Part shown: positions 56,988-64,000 of the stretch, piece by piece | How the letters are laid out: each line of letters begins with the position of its first letter | Position numbering within the stretch: the stretch's first letter is position 1 | Position numbers and translations under genes: made by a program | Assembly (NCBI RefSeq): GCF_900176515.1 | Contig: NZ_FWXV01000003.1 | Span: forward strand, 930,001-994,000 | DNA: 64,000 nt | Direction: 5' to 3' | Source of the DNA: Kibdelosporangium aridum | GTDB taxonomy: Bacteria; Actinomycetota; Actinomycetes; Mycobacteriales; Pseudonocardiaceae | Notes under the pieces: generated by a model | The model's database searches: none | Told to the model about the DNA's origin: nothing | The model's input: only the letters and a program-made list of their open reading frames with translations

Positions 56988-57752
56988 ATGTTCGCCGCCG
57001 AACGCCGCCAGGTCATCCTCGAACTCGTCAGATCCAACGGAGCCGTATCGCTGCGTGAGCTCGCGCGCATCGTCAAGACAAGCGAGGTGACGGTCCGCCG
57101 CGACCTGCGGCAACTGGAAGCCGAAGGCATGCTCGCGCGGCGACACGGCGGCGCCGTGGCCAACGACCGGACGGCCTACGAGCCCAGCTACAACGAGAAA
57201 ACCGGGGTTGCCAGCGACGAGAAGGCGGCGATCGCGGACCTGGCCGCTGAACTGGTGTCACCAGGTGACGCCATCGTCATCGGCGCGGGAACGACCACGC
57301 TCGCGTTGGCCAAGCGGTTGGCTAGATTGTCCGAGTTAACGGTTGTCACGAATTCCCTCTTGGCTGCGCAAGCGTTTGCGAGATCGCCGGGAGTCGAGGT
57401 GATGGTCACTGGCGGCCTGTTGCGTGGCTCCATTCACGCCCTGGTCGGCAGCGCGGCCGAGAACAGTGTCGCGACTTTGCGTGTACGGCGTGCATTTCTC
57501 TCTGGCAACGGGCTTACGGCAGCCCGCGGTATGTCCACTCCGAACTCCGCCGTTGCCGCGATCGATCGCGCCTTGGCAGCGACCGCGAGCGAGGTCGTTG
57601 CCTTGATGGACAACACCAAGGTCGGCATCGACACAATGGTCCAAACGGTACCCGCGAGCAGCATCAGCCATGTCGTGACGGACGCGGCCGCCGACCCGGA
57701 AGAGCTTGCCGCGCTGCGATCTTCGGGCGTCACCGTCCACATTGCCCAATAG
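56988..57752 (+). CDS. DeoR-family sugar-operon regulator
   Basis: 254 aa. N-terminal HTH (ERRQVILELVRSNGAVSLRELARIVKTSEVTVRRDLRQLEAEGML) followed by a RHGGAV linker and the DeoR sensor domain with GAGTTTLALAKRL, TNSLLAAQ and DNTKVGIDTM, which binds a phosphorylated sugar. ATG 56988. It lies in front of the ribose-type ABC importer genes and shares a motif with their promoter region, so it is probably their repressor, released by a sugar phosphate. Confidence 0.93.
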   Translation: MFAAERRQVILELVRSNGAVSLRELARIVKTSEVTVRRDLRQLEAEGMLARRHGGAVANDRTAYEPSYNEKTGVASDEKAAIADLAAELVSPGDAIVIGAGTTTLALAKRLARLSELTVVTNSLLAAQAFARSPGVEVMVTGGLLRGSIHALVGSAAENSVATLRVRRAFLSGNGLTAARGMSTPNSAVAAIDRALAATASEVVALMDNTKVGIDTMVQTVPASSISHVVTDAAADPEELAALRSSGVTVHIAQ

Positions 57753-57799
57753 CGCATCAAGCAACAAAACGGTGTTGCGATGACCGATTTCCTGCCCTG

Positions 57800-57845
57800 A
57801 ACCGATCAGTTTCGATCGTAACGCCACAGCCCTTGACGATTGGTC
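57800..57845 (+). promoter_or_regulatory. promoter region of the sugar ABC operon with DeoR-type motif
   Basis: AACCGATCAGTTTC (57800-57813) matches the motif upstream of the DeoR gene at 13 of 14 positions. A TTGACG follows at about 57834. A -10 such as TAACTA near 57856 is plausible but not certain. Position upstream of the promoter or over it fits repressor control. The rest of 57753-57925 holds no gene. Confidence 0.5.
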
Positions 57846-57925
57846 TGGACGCAGTAACTAATAGAACTCACGTCGTCACGAACGGGTGATCCCGTGTCCG
57901 CCGATCGGCTCAAAGGGAGGCTGGC

Positions 57926-59410
57926 TTGCTTGAAGCCGTACGGGTGACGAAACGGTTCGCCGGCGTGCCAGCCCTGCGTGACGTCGACTTCCTGCTGGAG
58001 CGCGGGCAAGTGCATGCACTGGCCGGGGAAAACGGCGCGGGCAAGTCCACTCTGGTCAAGGTACTGACCGGCGCGCTGCAGCCGGACAAGGGCATGGTGT
58101 TCCACAAGGGACAACCGGTTCAGTTCACCGGCCCGCATGACGCAATAGCGCGGGGAATCAGCACGGTGTACCAGGACACGAACCTGATCGGCTCGATGTC
58201 GGTCAGCGCCAACCTGTTTCTCGGCAGAGAGCCACGAAACCGGCTGGGGCTGGTGAATTTCCGACAGATGCACGCGGCCGCCACCCGGTTGCTCGACTCC
58301 TTCGGCCTGATGATCGATCCACGTCTGAAACTGCGGTCGTTCACCCCCGGCGTCCGGCAGATGATCGCCATCGCTCGCGCGGTGGACACGGATGCGCGAG
58401 TGGTGATCCTCGACGAACCCACGGCGTCACTGGAGCCACCGGAGATCGACACGCTCTTCGAAGTCATTCGCAAGCTGTACGAGCGCGATGTCGCCGTGGT
58501 GTACATCAGCCACCAGCTGACCGAGTTGTACCAGATCTGCAACCGCATCACGGTGTTGCGGGACGGCCAAGTCGTCCATAGTGGACTGATGTCGGCAATC
58601 GGCCCGAGCAAGCTGTTGGCCACGATGCTCGGTCGCGATCTTGCCGAGATCCATCCGCACCACACGCACTCCGCGTCGCGGAGGTCTGTTTTGCAGGCGC
58701 ACGGGCTTTTTCGGCACGCCGCGATTGACAACGTTGACATCGACGTACGCGCAGGTGAAGTAGTAGGTCTCGGCGGGCTGCACGGTTCCGGCCGCAGTGA
58801 AACGGTCAAAGCCCTTGCCGGACTGGGACAACTCGACCGCGGCACGGTCGAGGTCCACGGCAAGCCGATCCAGACCGGCTCCGCGGCCAAAGCAATTCGC
58901 GCGGGCATCGTGCTGGTTCCTGAGGACCGCAAAGCAGAAGGGCTCATCCCCAGCTTGTCCGTGCGGGAGAACATCGTTCTCGCCGCGCTGCCGCGGCTGT
59001 CGCGCGCGGGCATCGTGTCACGGTCCAAACAGGACAAAGTGGTCGAGACGTTCATGCGGCGGTTGCGCATCCGGGCAGCCAGTGCGGAACAGCCGGTCCG
59101 GGAACTGTCCGGTGGCAACCAACAGAAGGTGATGCTTGCCAGATGGCTCGCGATGAGCCCGAAGGTGCTCCTGCTTGACGAGCCGACGCGCGGCATCGAC
59201 GTCGCCGCCAAGCTCGAAGTCCGTGCCCTGGTTGACGAACTGGCCGCGCAAGGGCTTGGCATCGTGCTCGTGTCCAGTGACGTACAGGAGCTCGTCGCGG
59301 GCGCCGACCGGGTTGTCGTGCTGCGCGAAGGCGCCCGTATCGCGGAACTGAGTGGCGAACAGGTCACCACGGACAAGGTGATGTCGGTGATCGCCGAGGG
59401 GCCTCGATGA
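57926..59410 (+). CDS. sugar ABC importer ATP-binding protein (RbsA/MglA type)
   Basis: 494 aa with two nucleotide-binding domains. First: GENGAGKSTLVKVLTGAL and VVILDEPTASLEPPE. Second: GGLHGSGRSETVKAL, signature LSGGNQQKVMLARWL and LLLDEPTRGIDV. The degenerate first-domain signature (FTPGVRQMIAIAR) is usual for this family. TTG start with GGGAGG 5 nt upstream. It powers uptake of a monosaccharide, pentose or AI-2-like sugar. Overlaps the first permease gene (ATGA). Confidence 0.94.
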   Translation: MLEAVRVTKRFAGVPALRDVDFLLERGQVHALAGENGAGKSTLVKVLTGALQPDKGMVFHKGQPVQFTGPHDAIARGISTVYQDTNLIGSMSVSANLFLGREPRNRLGLVNFRQMHAAATRLLDSFGLMIDPRLKLRSFTPGVRQMIAIARAVDTDARVVILDEPTASLEPPEIDTLFEVIRKLYERDVAVVYISHQLTELYQICNRITVLRDGQVVHSGLMSAIGPSKLLATMLGRDLAEIHPHHTHSASRRSVLQAHGLFRHAAIDNVDIDVRAGEVVGLGGLHGSGRSETVKALAGLGQLDRGTVEVHGKPIQTGSAAKAIRAGIVLVPEDRKAEGLIPSLSVRENIVLAALPRLSRAGIVSRSKQDKVVETFMRRLRIRAASAEQPVRELSGGNQQKVMLARWLAMSPKVLLLDEPTRGIDVAAKLEVRALVDELAAQGLGIVLVSSDVQELVAGADRVVVLREGARIAELSGEQVTTDKVMSVIAEGPR

Positions 59411-60240
59411 CGCGAACCCAGGTCTGGGTGAGCCGTGGTTACTGCGTCTACGCGGCCCTCGCGGTGCTCGTGGTCATCAACTTCACGATCTCCGACGACT
59501 TCCTGTCCCTGGAAACGCTGTACACACAAGTGGTCGCGGTGGCGCCGGTGGTGATCGCGGCACTGGGCGTGGCATTGGTGATCGGGACCGGCGGGATCGA
59601 CTTGTCCATCGGCGCGGTGATGGCGATCAGCACCGCGCTTTTTGCGGTGTCCCCCATGCTCGCACTGCTCGCCGGAGTTCTGGCCGGGACGTTGTCGGGT
59701 TCGCTCGTCGCGGTCTTCGGAGTCCAGCCGATCGTGGCGACATTGGCGATCCTGGTCGGCGGTCGCGGGCTGGCAAGCGTGCTCGCGGATGGCCAAACGC
59801 CGGGCAGCATCCCGTATCCGGTGTTGATCGCGGCAATTCTGGTTGTGCTCGTCGGTTTTCTGGTCCAGCGAACCACGTATGGCCGCCAGCTGGTCGCGAT
59901 CGGCGGCAACCGCAAGGCTGCCGGATACTCAGGTCTTCCGGTGACCCGGGTGCTGATCACGACGTATGTCCTTTGCGGCCTGTTTGCCGCGTTGGCCGGT
60001 ACTCTTCCTGCACCACAACATGTTTACCCGATCACCACCGGGCTGGCGTCGATCAGCGCGGTGATCGTCAGCGGAACACCGTTGTCGGGCGGGCAAGTCC
60101 GCGTATCCGGCACAGTCGCGGGCGCGTTCGTGATGCAGTTGCTCACGACGGCGTTGCTCACGTTGAAAACACCGACATCGGTCATCCTGATGGTCCACGC
60201 GGTGATCATCATTGTCGCGGTACTGCGGGGTACGCGATGA
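59407..60240 (+). CDS. sugar ABC importer permease 1
   Basis: 277 aa, RbsC-like with about nine membrane segments and the family signatures GTGGIDLSIGAVMAIS and NRKAAGYSGLPVTRV. It is about 40-50 residues shorter than typical RbsC because the N-terminal segment is reduced. It begins by ATGA overlap with the ATPase gene and ends by the same overlap with permease 2. Confidence 0.9.
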   Translation: MTRTQVWVSRGYCVYAALAVLVVINFTISDDFLSLETLYTQVVAVAPVVIAALGVALVIGTGGIDLSIGAVMAISTALFAVSPMLALLAGVLAGTLSGSLVAVFGVQPIVATLAILVGGRGLASVLADGQTPGSIPYPVLIAAILVVLVGFLVQRTTYGRQLVAIGGNRKAAGYSGLPVTRVLITTYVLCGLFAALAGTLPAPQHVYPITTGLASISAVIVSGTPLSGGQVRVSGTVAGAFVMQLLTTALLTLKTPTSVILMVHAVIIIVAVLRGTR

Positions 60241-61127
60241 CGCGTGTGGCGCCCGCGATTCTCGTACTGCTTCTGGTCTTCACCCCGCATCCGTTCAATC
60301 ACCTGAGCACCGTGGCGAATCAGGCATCGGCACTCGCGATTGTCGCCGTGGGCATGACAATGGTCGTCGTCACCAAAGGCGTCGACCTATCCGTCGGTGC
60401 GGTCTATGCGTTGGGTGCTGTGCTCGCGGCTTACGCGTCGCAGTGGGGTGTGCTTCCCGCTTTACTGCTCCCGCTGGTCGCCGGTGCCTTTCTTGGTGCG
60501 ACGCAAGGCTGGCTCATTGGCCGGAAACGCTTGGCGCCGTTCATCGTGACCATCAGCGGACTGCTTTTCGCCCGCGGCTTCGGGCATCTCATCACCAACG
60601 AAGGACAACGAATTCACACTGTGCCACCAGATTCAGGCTTCCGAGCGCTCGGGCACATCGCTGTCGCGATCGCACTGGGGGTCACGCTGCTGTGTGGATT
60701 GTTGTTGCGGCGCACGTCTTTCGGCATGCGTATGACGGCAGTCGGCGGCTCGGAGGATGCCAGCGACCTGATGGGCGTGCCCGTCGCGAGAACCAAGATC
60801 CTGGTGTACACACTGTCCGGCACGTTGGCCGGACTCGCGGGCGCGATCGCGGCCGCCCAACTCGGCTCGGCGACCGCGAACATCGGTATCGGCCTTGAAC
60901 TGCAGGCAATCGCCGCCGTGGCCATCGGCGGCACGATGCTGTGCGGCGGTTCAGGCACGGTCGCGGGGACCTTGGCCGGGGTGGGGGTGCTCTGGATGAT
61001 CCGTGACCTGGTCGACCAGAGCCCCGACATGCAGGCCGTGATCAGCGGCGCCCTGCTGATCGTGATCGTCGTGGCGTACGCCCTGCTCCGCCGGAAACGA
61101 TCAGGCTCGTTTACGCAGACGGAGTGA
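60237..61127 (+). CDS. sugar ABC importer permease 2
   Basis: 296 aa RbsC-like permease: VTKGVDLSVGAVYALGAV and a GGSEDASDLMGVPVARTKILVY coupling segment. The two different permeases imply a heterodimeric channel, as in the rhamnose and AI-2 systems (RhaP/RhaQ, LsrC/LsrD). ATG 60237 is used. No binding-protein gene follows; its 3' end overlaps the convergent SDR gene by 27 nt. Confidence 0.91.
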   Translation: MTRVAPAILVLLLVFTPHPFNHLSTVANQASALAIVAVGMTMVVVTKGVDLSVGAVYALGAVLAAYASQWGVLPALLLPLVAGAFLGATQGWLIGRKRLAPFIVTISGLLFARGFGHLITNEGQRIHTVPPDSGFRALGHIAVAIALGVTLLCGLLLRRTSFGMRMTAVGGSEDASDLMGVPVARTKILVYTLSGTLAGLAGAIAAAQLGSATANIGIGLELQAIAAVAIGGTMLCGGSGTVAGTLAGVGVLWMIRDLVDQSPDMQAVISGALLIVIVVAYALLRRKRSGSFTQTE

Positions 61128-61853
61128 CGTCCAGCTGCCGTCGGCGGTCCAGCCGCCGTCGACCGGGAGTGCGACGCCGTTGATGAACCCGGACAACTCA
61201 GGATCGGCCAGAAAGGCCACGGCGGAGGCGATGTCGCCGGGTGCGGCGAAGCGGCCCATCGGGACCTGGCCGGTGATGTCGTCGTCGGTGTAACCGCCGC
61301 TGGCCTGGTCGGCGACGTCCATCTCGGTCTTGACCCAGCCGGGGCAGACGGCGTTCACGCGGACTCCCCTTCCGCCCCATTCCGCGGCCAATGTCCTGGT
61401 CAGGCCGATCAGGCCGTGTTTGCTCGTGTTGTACGCGGCCCGGTCCGAGACGCCTTGCAGGCCAGCGATGGACGCGATGTTCACGATCGATCCCGAGCCC
61501 GCGGCCAGCATGTCGCGGCCGAATTCCTGGCTGAGCAGGAAGGGCCCGGTCAGGTTGACGTCCAGCACCTTGCGCCACTGCTCGACGGTCGTGTCTTCGG
61601 CCGGTTGGAGCAACGAGACGCCCGCGTTGTTCACGAGTACGTCGATCCGGCCGAAAGTGGACCTGACCTGCGCGGCCAGCGATGCCACATCGGACGGATC
61701 ACTCACGTCGCCGATCACCGTCAGGGCACCCGATTCGGCGGGTTCCCGCAGGTCAGTGAGGACTGTGGCGTATCCGCGGCCGGCCAGCGTCCGCGCGACT
61801 TCGCGGCCGATCCCTTGCGCGGCGCCGGTGATCACGGCGACAGGTGTGGTCAT
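61101..61853 (-). CDS. short-chain dehydrogenase/reductase
   Basis: 250 aa classical SDR: TGAAQGIGREVARTLA cofactor motif, VNNAGVS, catalytic Ser in NIASIAGL, YNTSKHG (Tyr, Lys), PGWVKTEMD and INGVALPVDGG. Likely a sugar or 3-oxoacyl oxidoreductase; its place at the end of the ABC operon suggests a carbohydrate substrate, but it is on the opposite strand. It may serve the imported sugar's catabolism (inference). Confidence 0.93.
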   Translation of the reverse strand: MTTPVAVITGAAQGIGREVARTLAGRGYATVLTDLREPAESGALTVIGDVSDPSDVASLAAQVRSTFGRIDVLVNNAGVSLLQPAEDTTVEQWRKVLDVNLTGPFLLSQEFGRDMLAAGSGSIVNIASIAGLQGVSDRAAYNTSKHGLIGLTRTLAAEWGGRGVRVNAVCPGWVKTEMDVADQASGGYTDDDITGQVPMGRFAAPGDIASAVAFLADPELSGFINGVALPVDGGWTADGSWTSLRLRKRA

Positions 61854-61964
61854 GGCGTCATCTCATCAGATTCGCCGATTGTTGGCGGAGCCGTCACCAC
61901 CCATGATTAGCCTCGTTACCCGTCGCAACTGACCCTGCACCCACCGCGAACGGAGTGTCCAACC

Positions 61965-63122
61965 GTGGAACGTCGCAGTTTCTTACGAGTGGGAGTCGTC
62001 GGAGCAGCCGCCGCCGTATTCGGCGGAGCCTCCTGGCACGACGCCTTCGCCGCAACCGCTCAGCCTGGGCCGAGCCCGTACGGGCCGCTGCAGGCAGCGG
62101 ACGCGAACGGCGTCATGCTGCCGAGTGGCTTCACCAGCCGGGTTGTCGCCCGGACCGGTCAGCGCGTCGCCGGCACGAACTACACCTGGCACCCGGCCCC
62201 GGACGGCGGCGCGTGTTTCGCCGACGGCACGGGCTGGATCTACACGTCCAACAGCGAAGTCGCCATCACCGGCGGCGCAGGCTCGATCAAGTTCGACGCC
62301 AACGGCAACATCACCAGCGCGTACCGGACGTTGTCCGCGACCAACGTGAACTGCGCGGGGGGCGCGACGCCTTGGAACACGTGGCTTTCCTGTGAGGAAG
62401 TCGACCGCGGTTATGTCTACGAAACGGATCCGTGGGGCGTGAAGGCCGCGGTCCGCCGTCCGGCGATGGGACGGTTCAAGCACGAGGCTTGCGCGGCCGA
62501 CCCGGACCGGAAGGTCATCTACATGACCGAGGACGTGTCGGACGGCGCGTTCTACCGGTTCATCCCGAACACTTGGGGCGATCTGTCGGCCGGCCGCCTC
62601 GAGGTGATGATCGGGTCGAACTCGCAGACCAGTGGACCGGTTACCTGGCAGCAGGTTCCGGACGTGGACGGGAGCCCGGCGACGCGGAGTCAGGTTGCTG
62701 GAACCAAGCGGTTCAACGGTGGCGAGGGGTGTTACTACGCCGCCGGGGTCTGCTGGTTCACGACCAAGGGCGACGGCCGGGTGTGGGCGTATGACGCGGT
62801 TAACAGCACGATCAGCCTGACTTACGACGACTCGCTCGTCTCCGGCGGCACGCCGCCGCTGACCGGCGTGGACAACGTGACGCGGTCGAGTGCGGGGGAT
62901 CTCTTTGTTGCTGAGGATGGCGGCAACATGGAGATCTGCATCATCACGCCGAATGCGATCGTGGCGCCGTTCCTGCGGATCAACGGGCAGAGCAGTTCGG
63001 AGATCACCGGGCCCGCGTTCTCGCCGAACGGCAAGCGGTTGTACTTCTCTTCGCAGCGCGGGACTTCCGGGAGCAGCAGTGGTGGGATCACCTATGAGGT
63101 AACGGGTCCGTTCCGGGCCTAG
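61965..63122 (+). CDS. Tat-exported DUF839 (PhoX-like) protein
   Basis: 385 aa. Tat signal ERRSFLRVGVVGAAAAVFGGASW then AFA cleavage site. Beta-propeller-like body with GGATPWNTWLSCEE, GRFKHEACAADPDRKVIYMTED and ISPNGKRLYFSSQRG-type segments (FSPNGKRLYFSS) of the PhoX/DUF839 family. PhoX enzymes are calcium/iron-dependent phosphatases; whether this member keeps the active site was not checked residue by residue. GTG 61965 with GGAG about 9 nt upstream. Single gene with a clear terminator. Confidence 0.88.
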   Translation: MERRSFLRVGVVGAAAAVFGGASWHDAFAATAQPGPSPYGPLQAADANGVMLPSGFTSRVVARTGQRVAGTNYTWHPAPDGGACFADGTGWIYTSNSEVAITGGAGSIKFDANGNITSAYRTLSATNVNCAGGATPWNTWLSCEEVDRGYVYETDPWGVKAAVRRPAMGRFKHEACAADPDRKVIYMTEDVSDGAFYRFIPNTWGDLSAGRLEVMIGSNSQTSGPVTWQQVPDVDGSPATRSQVAGTKRFNGGEGCYYAAGVCWFTTKGDGRVWAYDAVNSTISLTYDDSLVSGGTPPLTGVDNVTRSSAGDLFVAEDGGNMEICIITPNAIVAPFLRINGQSSSEITGPAFSPNGKRLYFSSQRGTSGSSSGGITYEVTGPFRA

Positions 63123-63174
63123 ATGCTTTAGCTGGCCGGGGCGGCGCGATTTGCCCTTTGCTCAACCGCTTTTC

Positions 63175-63208
63175 CTCGCTGGGAATCTCGGTCGAGGTTC
63201 CCAGCGAG
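63175..63208. terminator. hairpin after the PhoX-like gene
   Basis: Perfect 11-bp arms 63175-63185 and 63198-63208 with a 12-nt loop that itself contains CTCG/CGAG. It separates the two converging genes and ends 8 nt before the PIG-L stop. Confidence 0.85.
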
Positions 63209-63215
63209 CCGCCGC

Positions 63216-63932
63216 CTAGGCCGGGAAGAGCTCGAAGGCCACTGCCGGTTTTCCGCCGAACCGCTCGCCTGCCTGCCTGGCGAAGTCCCGGAGGAACACA
63301 TTGGGCTCCGACATCGGGCCGGGGCCGAGGCCTTCGAGGTATTTCCGGTGTGCCTCAAGCGAAGCCACGCCACGGTCCAAACTGGACTCGACATCCACGG
63401 CGTGCGTCGCGTTCGGTGAGCCTGCGATCGCCACCCAGCGCACGCCTTGCCACTTCGCCAGGCCCAGTTCGGGAAAGATCCATTGGTTTCCGGCGTCGCC
63501 GACCGCGTCAAGCACTGCCTCGCCGACGTTTCGGTGGTCCGGCGAGTTGCGGTTGCCACCTGGCCAGAACGGCGCGTAGTTCAGGGTGATCACGAGTTCC
63601 GGCCTGTGCCTGCGGATCGCCGCGGCGATGTCCCTGCGCAGCGGGATGCCGTATTCGATCACACCGTCCTTGTGGCCGAGGAATTCCACTTCGGACACGC
63701 CGACGATCCTGGCCGCTTCGATCTGCTCTGCTTCGCGCAGCGGACCGCATTCTTCCGGCGGTATGCCGTCGATTCCGGCTTCGCCACGGCTCGCCAGCAG
63801 GTACACCACCTTTTTGCCTTCGTCGACCCAGCGGGCTATTGCCGCGGAGGCACCGTATTCCAGGTCGTCGGGGTGGGCTACGACTGCGAGTGCGCGCTCC
63901 CAGTCGGTGGGCATCGGCTCGAAGTCGGTCAT
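63216..63932 (-). CDS. PIG-L family deacetylase
   Basis: 238 aa. The zinc site AHPDDLEYGASAA (residues about 19-31) and a second-site PxxRNVGEAVLDAVGDAG region with the conserved His of the HPDH motif changed to the family's SPDHRNVG. This family removes N-acetyl groups from GlcNAc-linked compounds (MshB-like, mycothiol, antibiotics or lipid sugars). Substrate unknown. ATG 63932 with GGAG 9 nt upstream; it starts 2 nt after the stop of the truncated upstream gene. Confidence 0.9.
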   Translation of the reverse strand: MTDFEPMPTDWERALAVVAHPDDLEYGASAAIARWVDEGKKVVYLLASRGEAGIDGIPPEECGPLREAEQIEAARIVGVSEVEFLGHKDGVIEYGIPLRRDIAAAIRRHRPELVITLNYAPFWPGGNRNSPDHRNVGEAVLDAVGDAGNQWIFPELGLAKWQGVRWVAIAGSPNATHAVDVESSLDRGVASLEAHRKYLEGLGPGPMSEPNVFLRDFARQAGERFGGKPAVAFELFPA

Positions 63933-63934
63933 GA

Positions 63935-64000
63935 TCAGCTGCTCCGGCGGGCGCGTTGTGGCTGGGCGCGGGTTGTCTTCTTCGCGCCCGTCTTCGCTGT
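63935..64000 (-). CDS. C-terminal end of a gene cut by the window edge
   Basis: 22 codons before a TGA two nt from the PIG-L start. The visible end is strongly basic and Lys/Arg/Ala-rich (AKTGAKKTTRAQPQRARRSS). Such tails occur in histone-like, ribosomal-associated or large nucleic-acid-binding proteins; the gene cannot be named. It probably shares a transcript with the PIG-L gene. Confidence 0.5.
   Translation of the reverse strand, partial: TAKTGAKKTTRAQPQRARRSS

Overview
The window is a dense, high-GC chromosomal segment. GTG and TTG starts are common, many start codons sit 6-7 nt after a -10-like hexamer (leaderless), and there are Tat-type and lipoprotein exports, XRE regulators of the DUF5753 kind and a conserved rpsO-pnp-M16-dapB / truB-ribF / rimP-nusA-ylxR-infB-rbfA core. 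This fits an actinomycete, probably of the Pseudonocardiales type (inference; no rRNA or other taxonomic marker is present). No tRNA, rRNA, CRISPR array, insertion sequence or prophage was recognised.

Layout. 1-4399: rpsO, pnp, an M16 peptidase and dapB, read leftwards and cut by the left edge. 4678-11503: an accessory stretch with a DesK/NarL-type two-component pair, the PheS-related ligase SrmL with a possible attenuating leader, a TspO-like membrane protein, an ArsR/double-SRPBCC operon, a DUF4383 membrane protein, a LigT-like RNA phosphoesterase and a HTH protein. 11584-13463: ribF and truB. 13512-20615: an unknown 133-aa protein, a large NACHT-type STAND NTPase with a divergent XRE-DUF5753 regulator, an MFS carrier and a MATE carrier. 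20683-22229: a CGNR-like zinc-finger protein and an NrnA-type DHH phosphoesterase. 22213-31641: accessory genes, including an ArsR-SRPBCC fusion with a well-defined promoter/operator, a SNF2 helicase under a PafBC-type (DNA-damage) promoter, a ProC-like reductase, an ABC exporter and a TRM11-like methyltransferase. 31673-37641: the translation/transcription-factor cluster rimP-nusA-ylxR-infB-(DUF503)-rbfA, read leftwards.

37761-48774: envelope and metabolic genes: a lipoprotein plus DUF4439 pair, a class V aminotransferase and YjbQ sharing a divergent start region, an ABC-2-like membrane protein, a three-gene unit for a secreted protein with its own winged-helix regulator, a HAD phosphatase and proS. 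48843-51684: mtnA and a fused class II aldolase/short-chain dehydrogenase, together a candidate one-protein version of the DHAP shunt for 5'-methylthioadenosine or 5'-deoxyadenosine waste. 51949-54685: a VOC protein and YaaA behind a second PafBC-type promoter, then a DEAD-box RNA helicase with a long leader. 54732-55958: siroheme/cobalamin entry enzyme. 56031-61853: an alpha/beta hydrolase, a DeoR regulator and a ribose-type ABC importer (ATPase and two permeases but no binding protein), with an SDR at its end. 61965-64000: a Tat-exported DUF839/PhoX-like protein, a PIG-L deacetylase and the basic C-terminus of a truncated gene.

The points most worth following are the two DNA-damage-type promoters and the related diverged repeat (24.0 kb, 30.4 kb, 51.9 kb), the srmL leader (7.6-7.8 kb), the NACHT gene (13.9-17.1 kb) and the MtnA/aldolase-SDR pair (48.8-51.7 kb).
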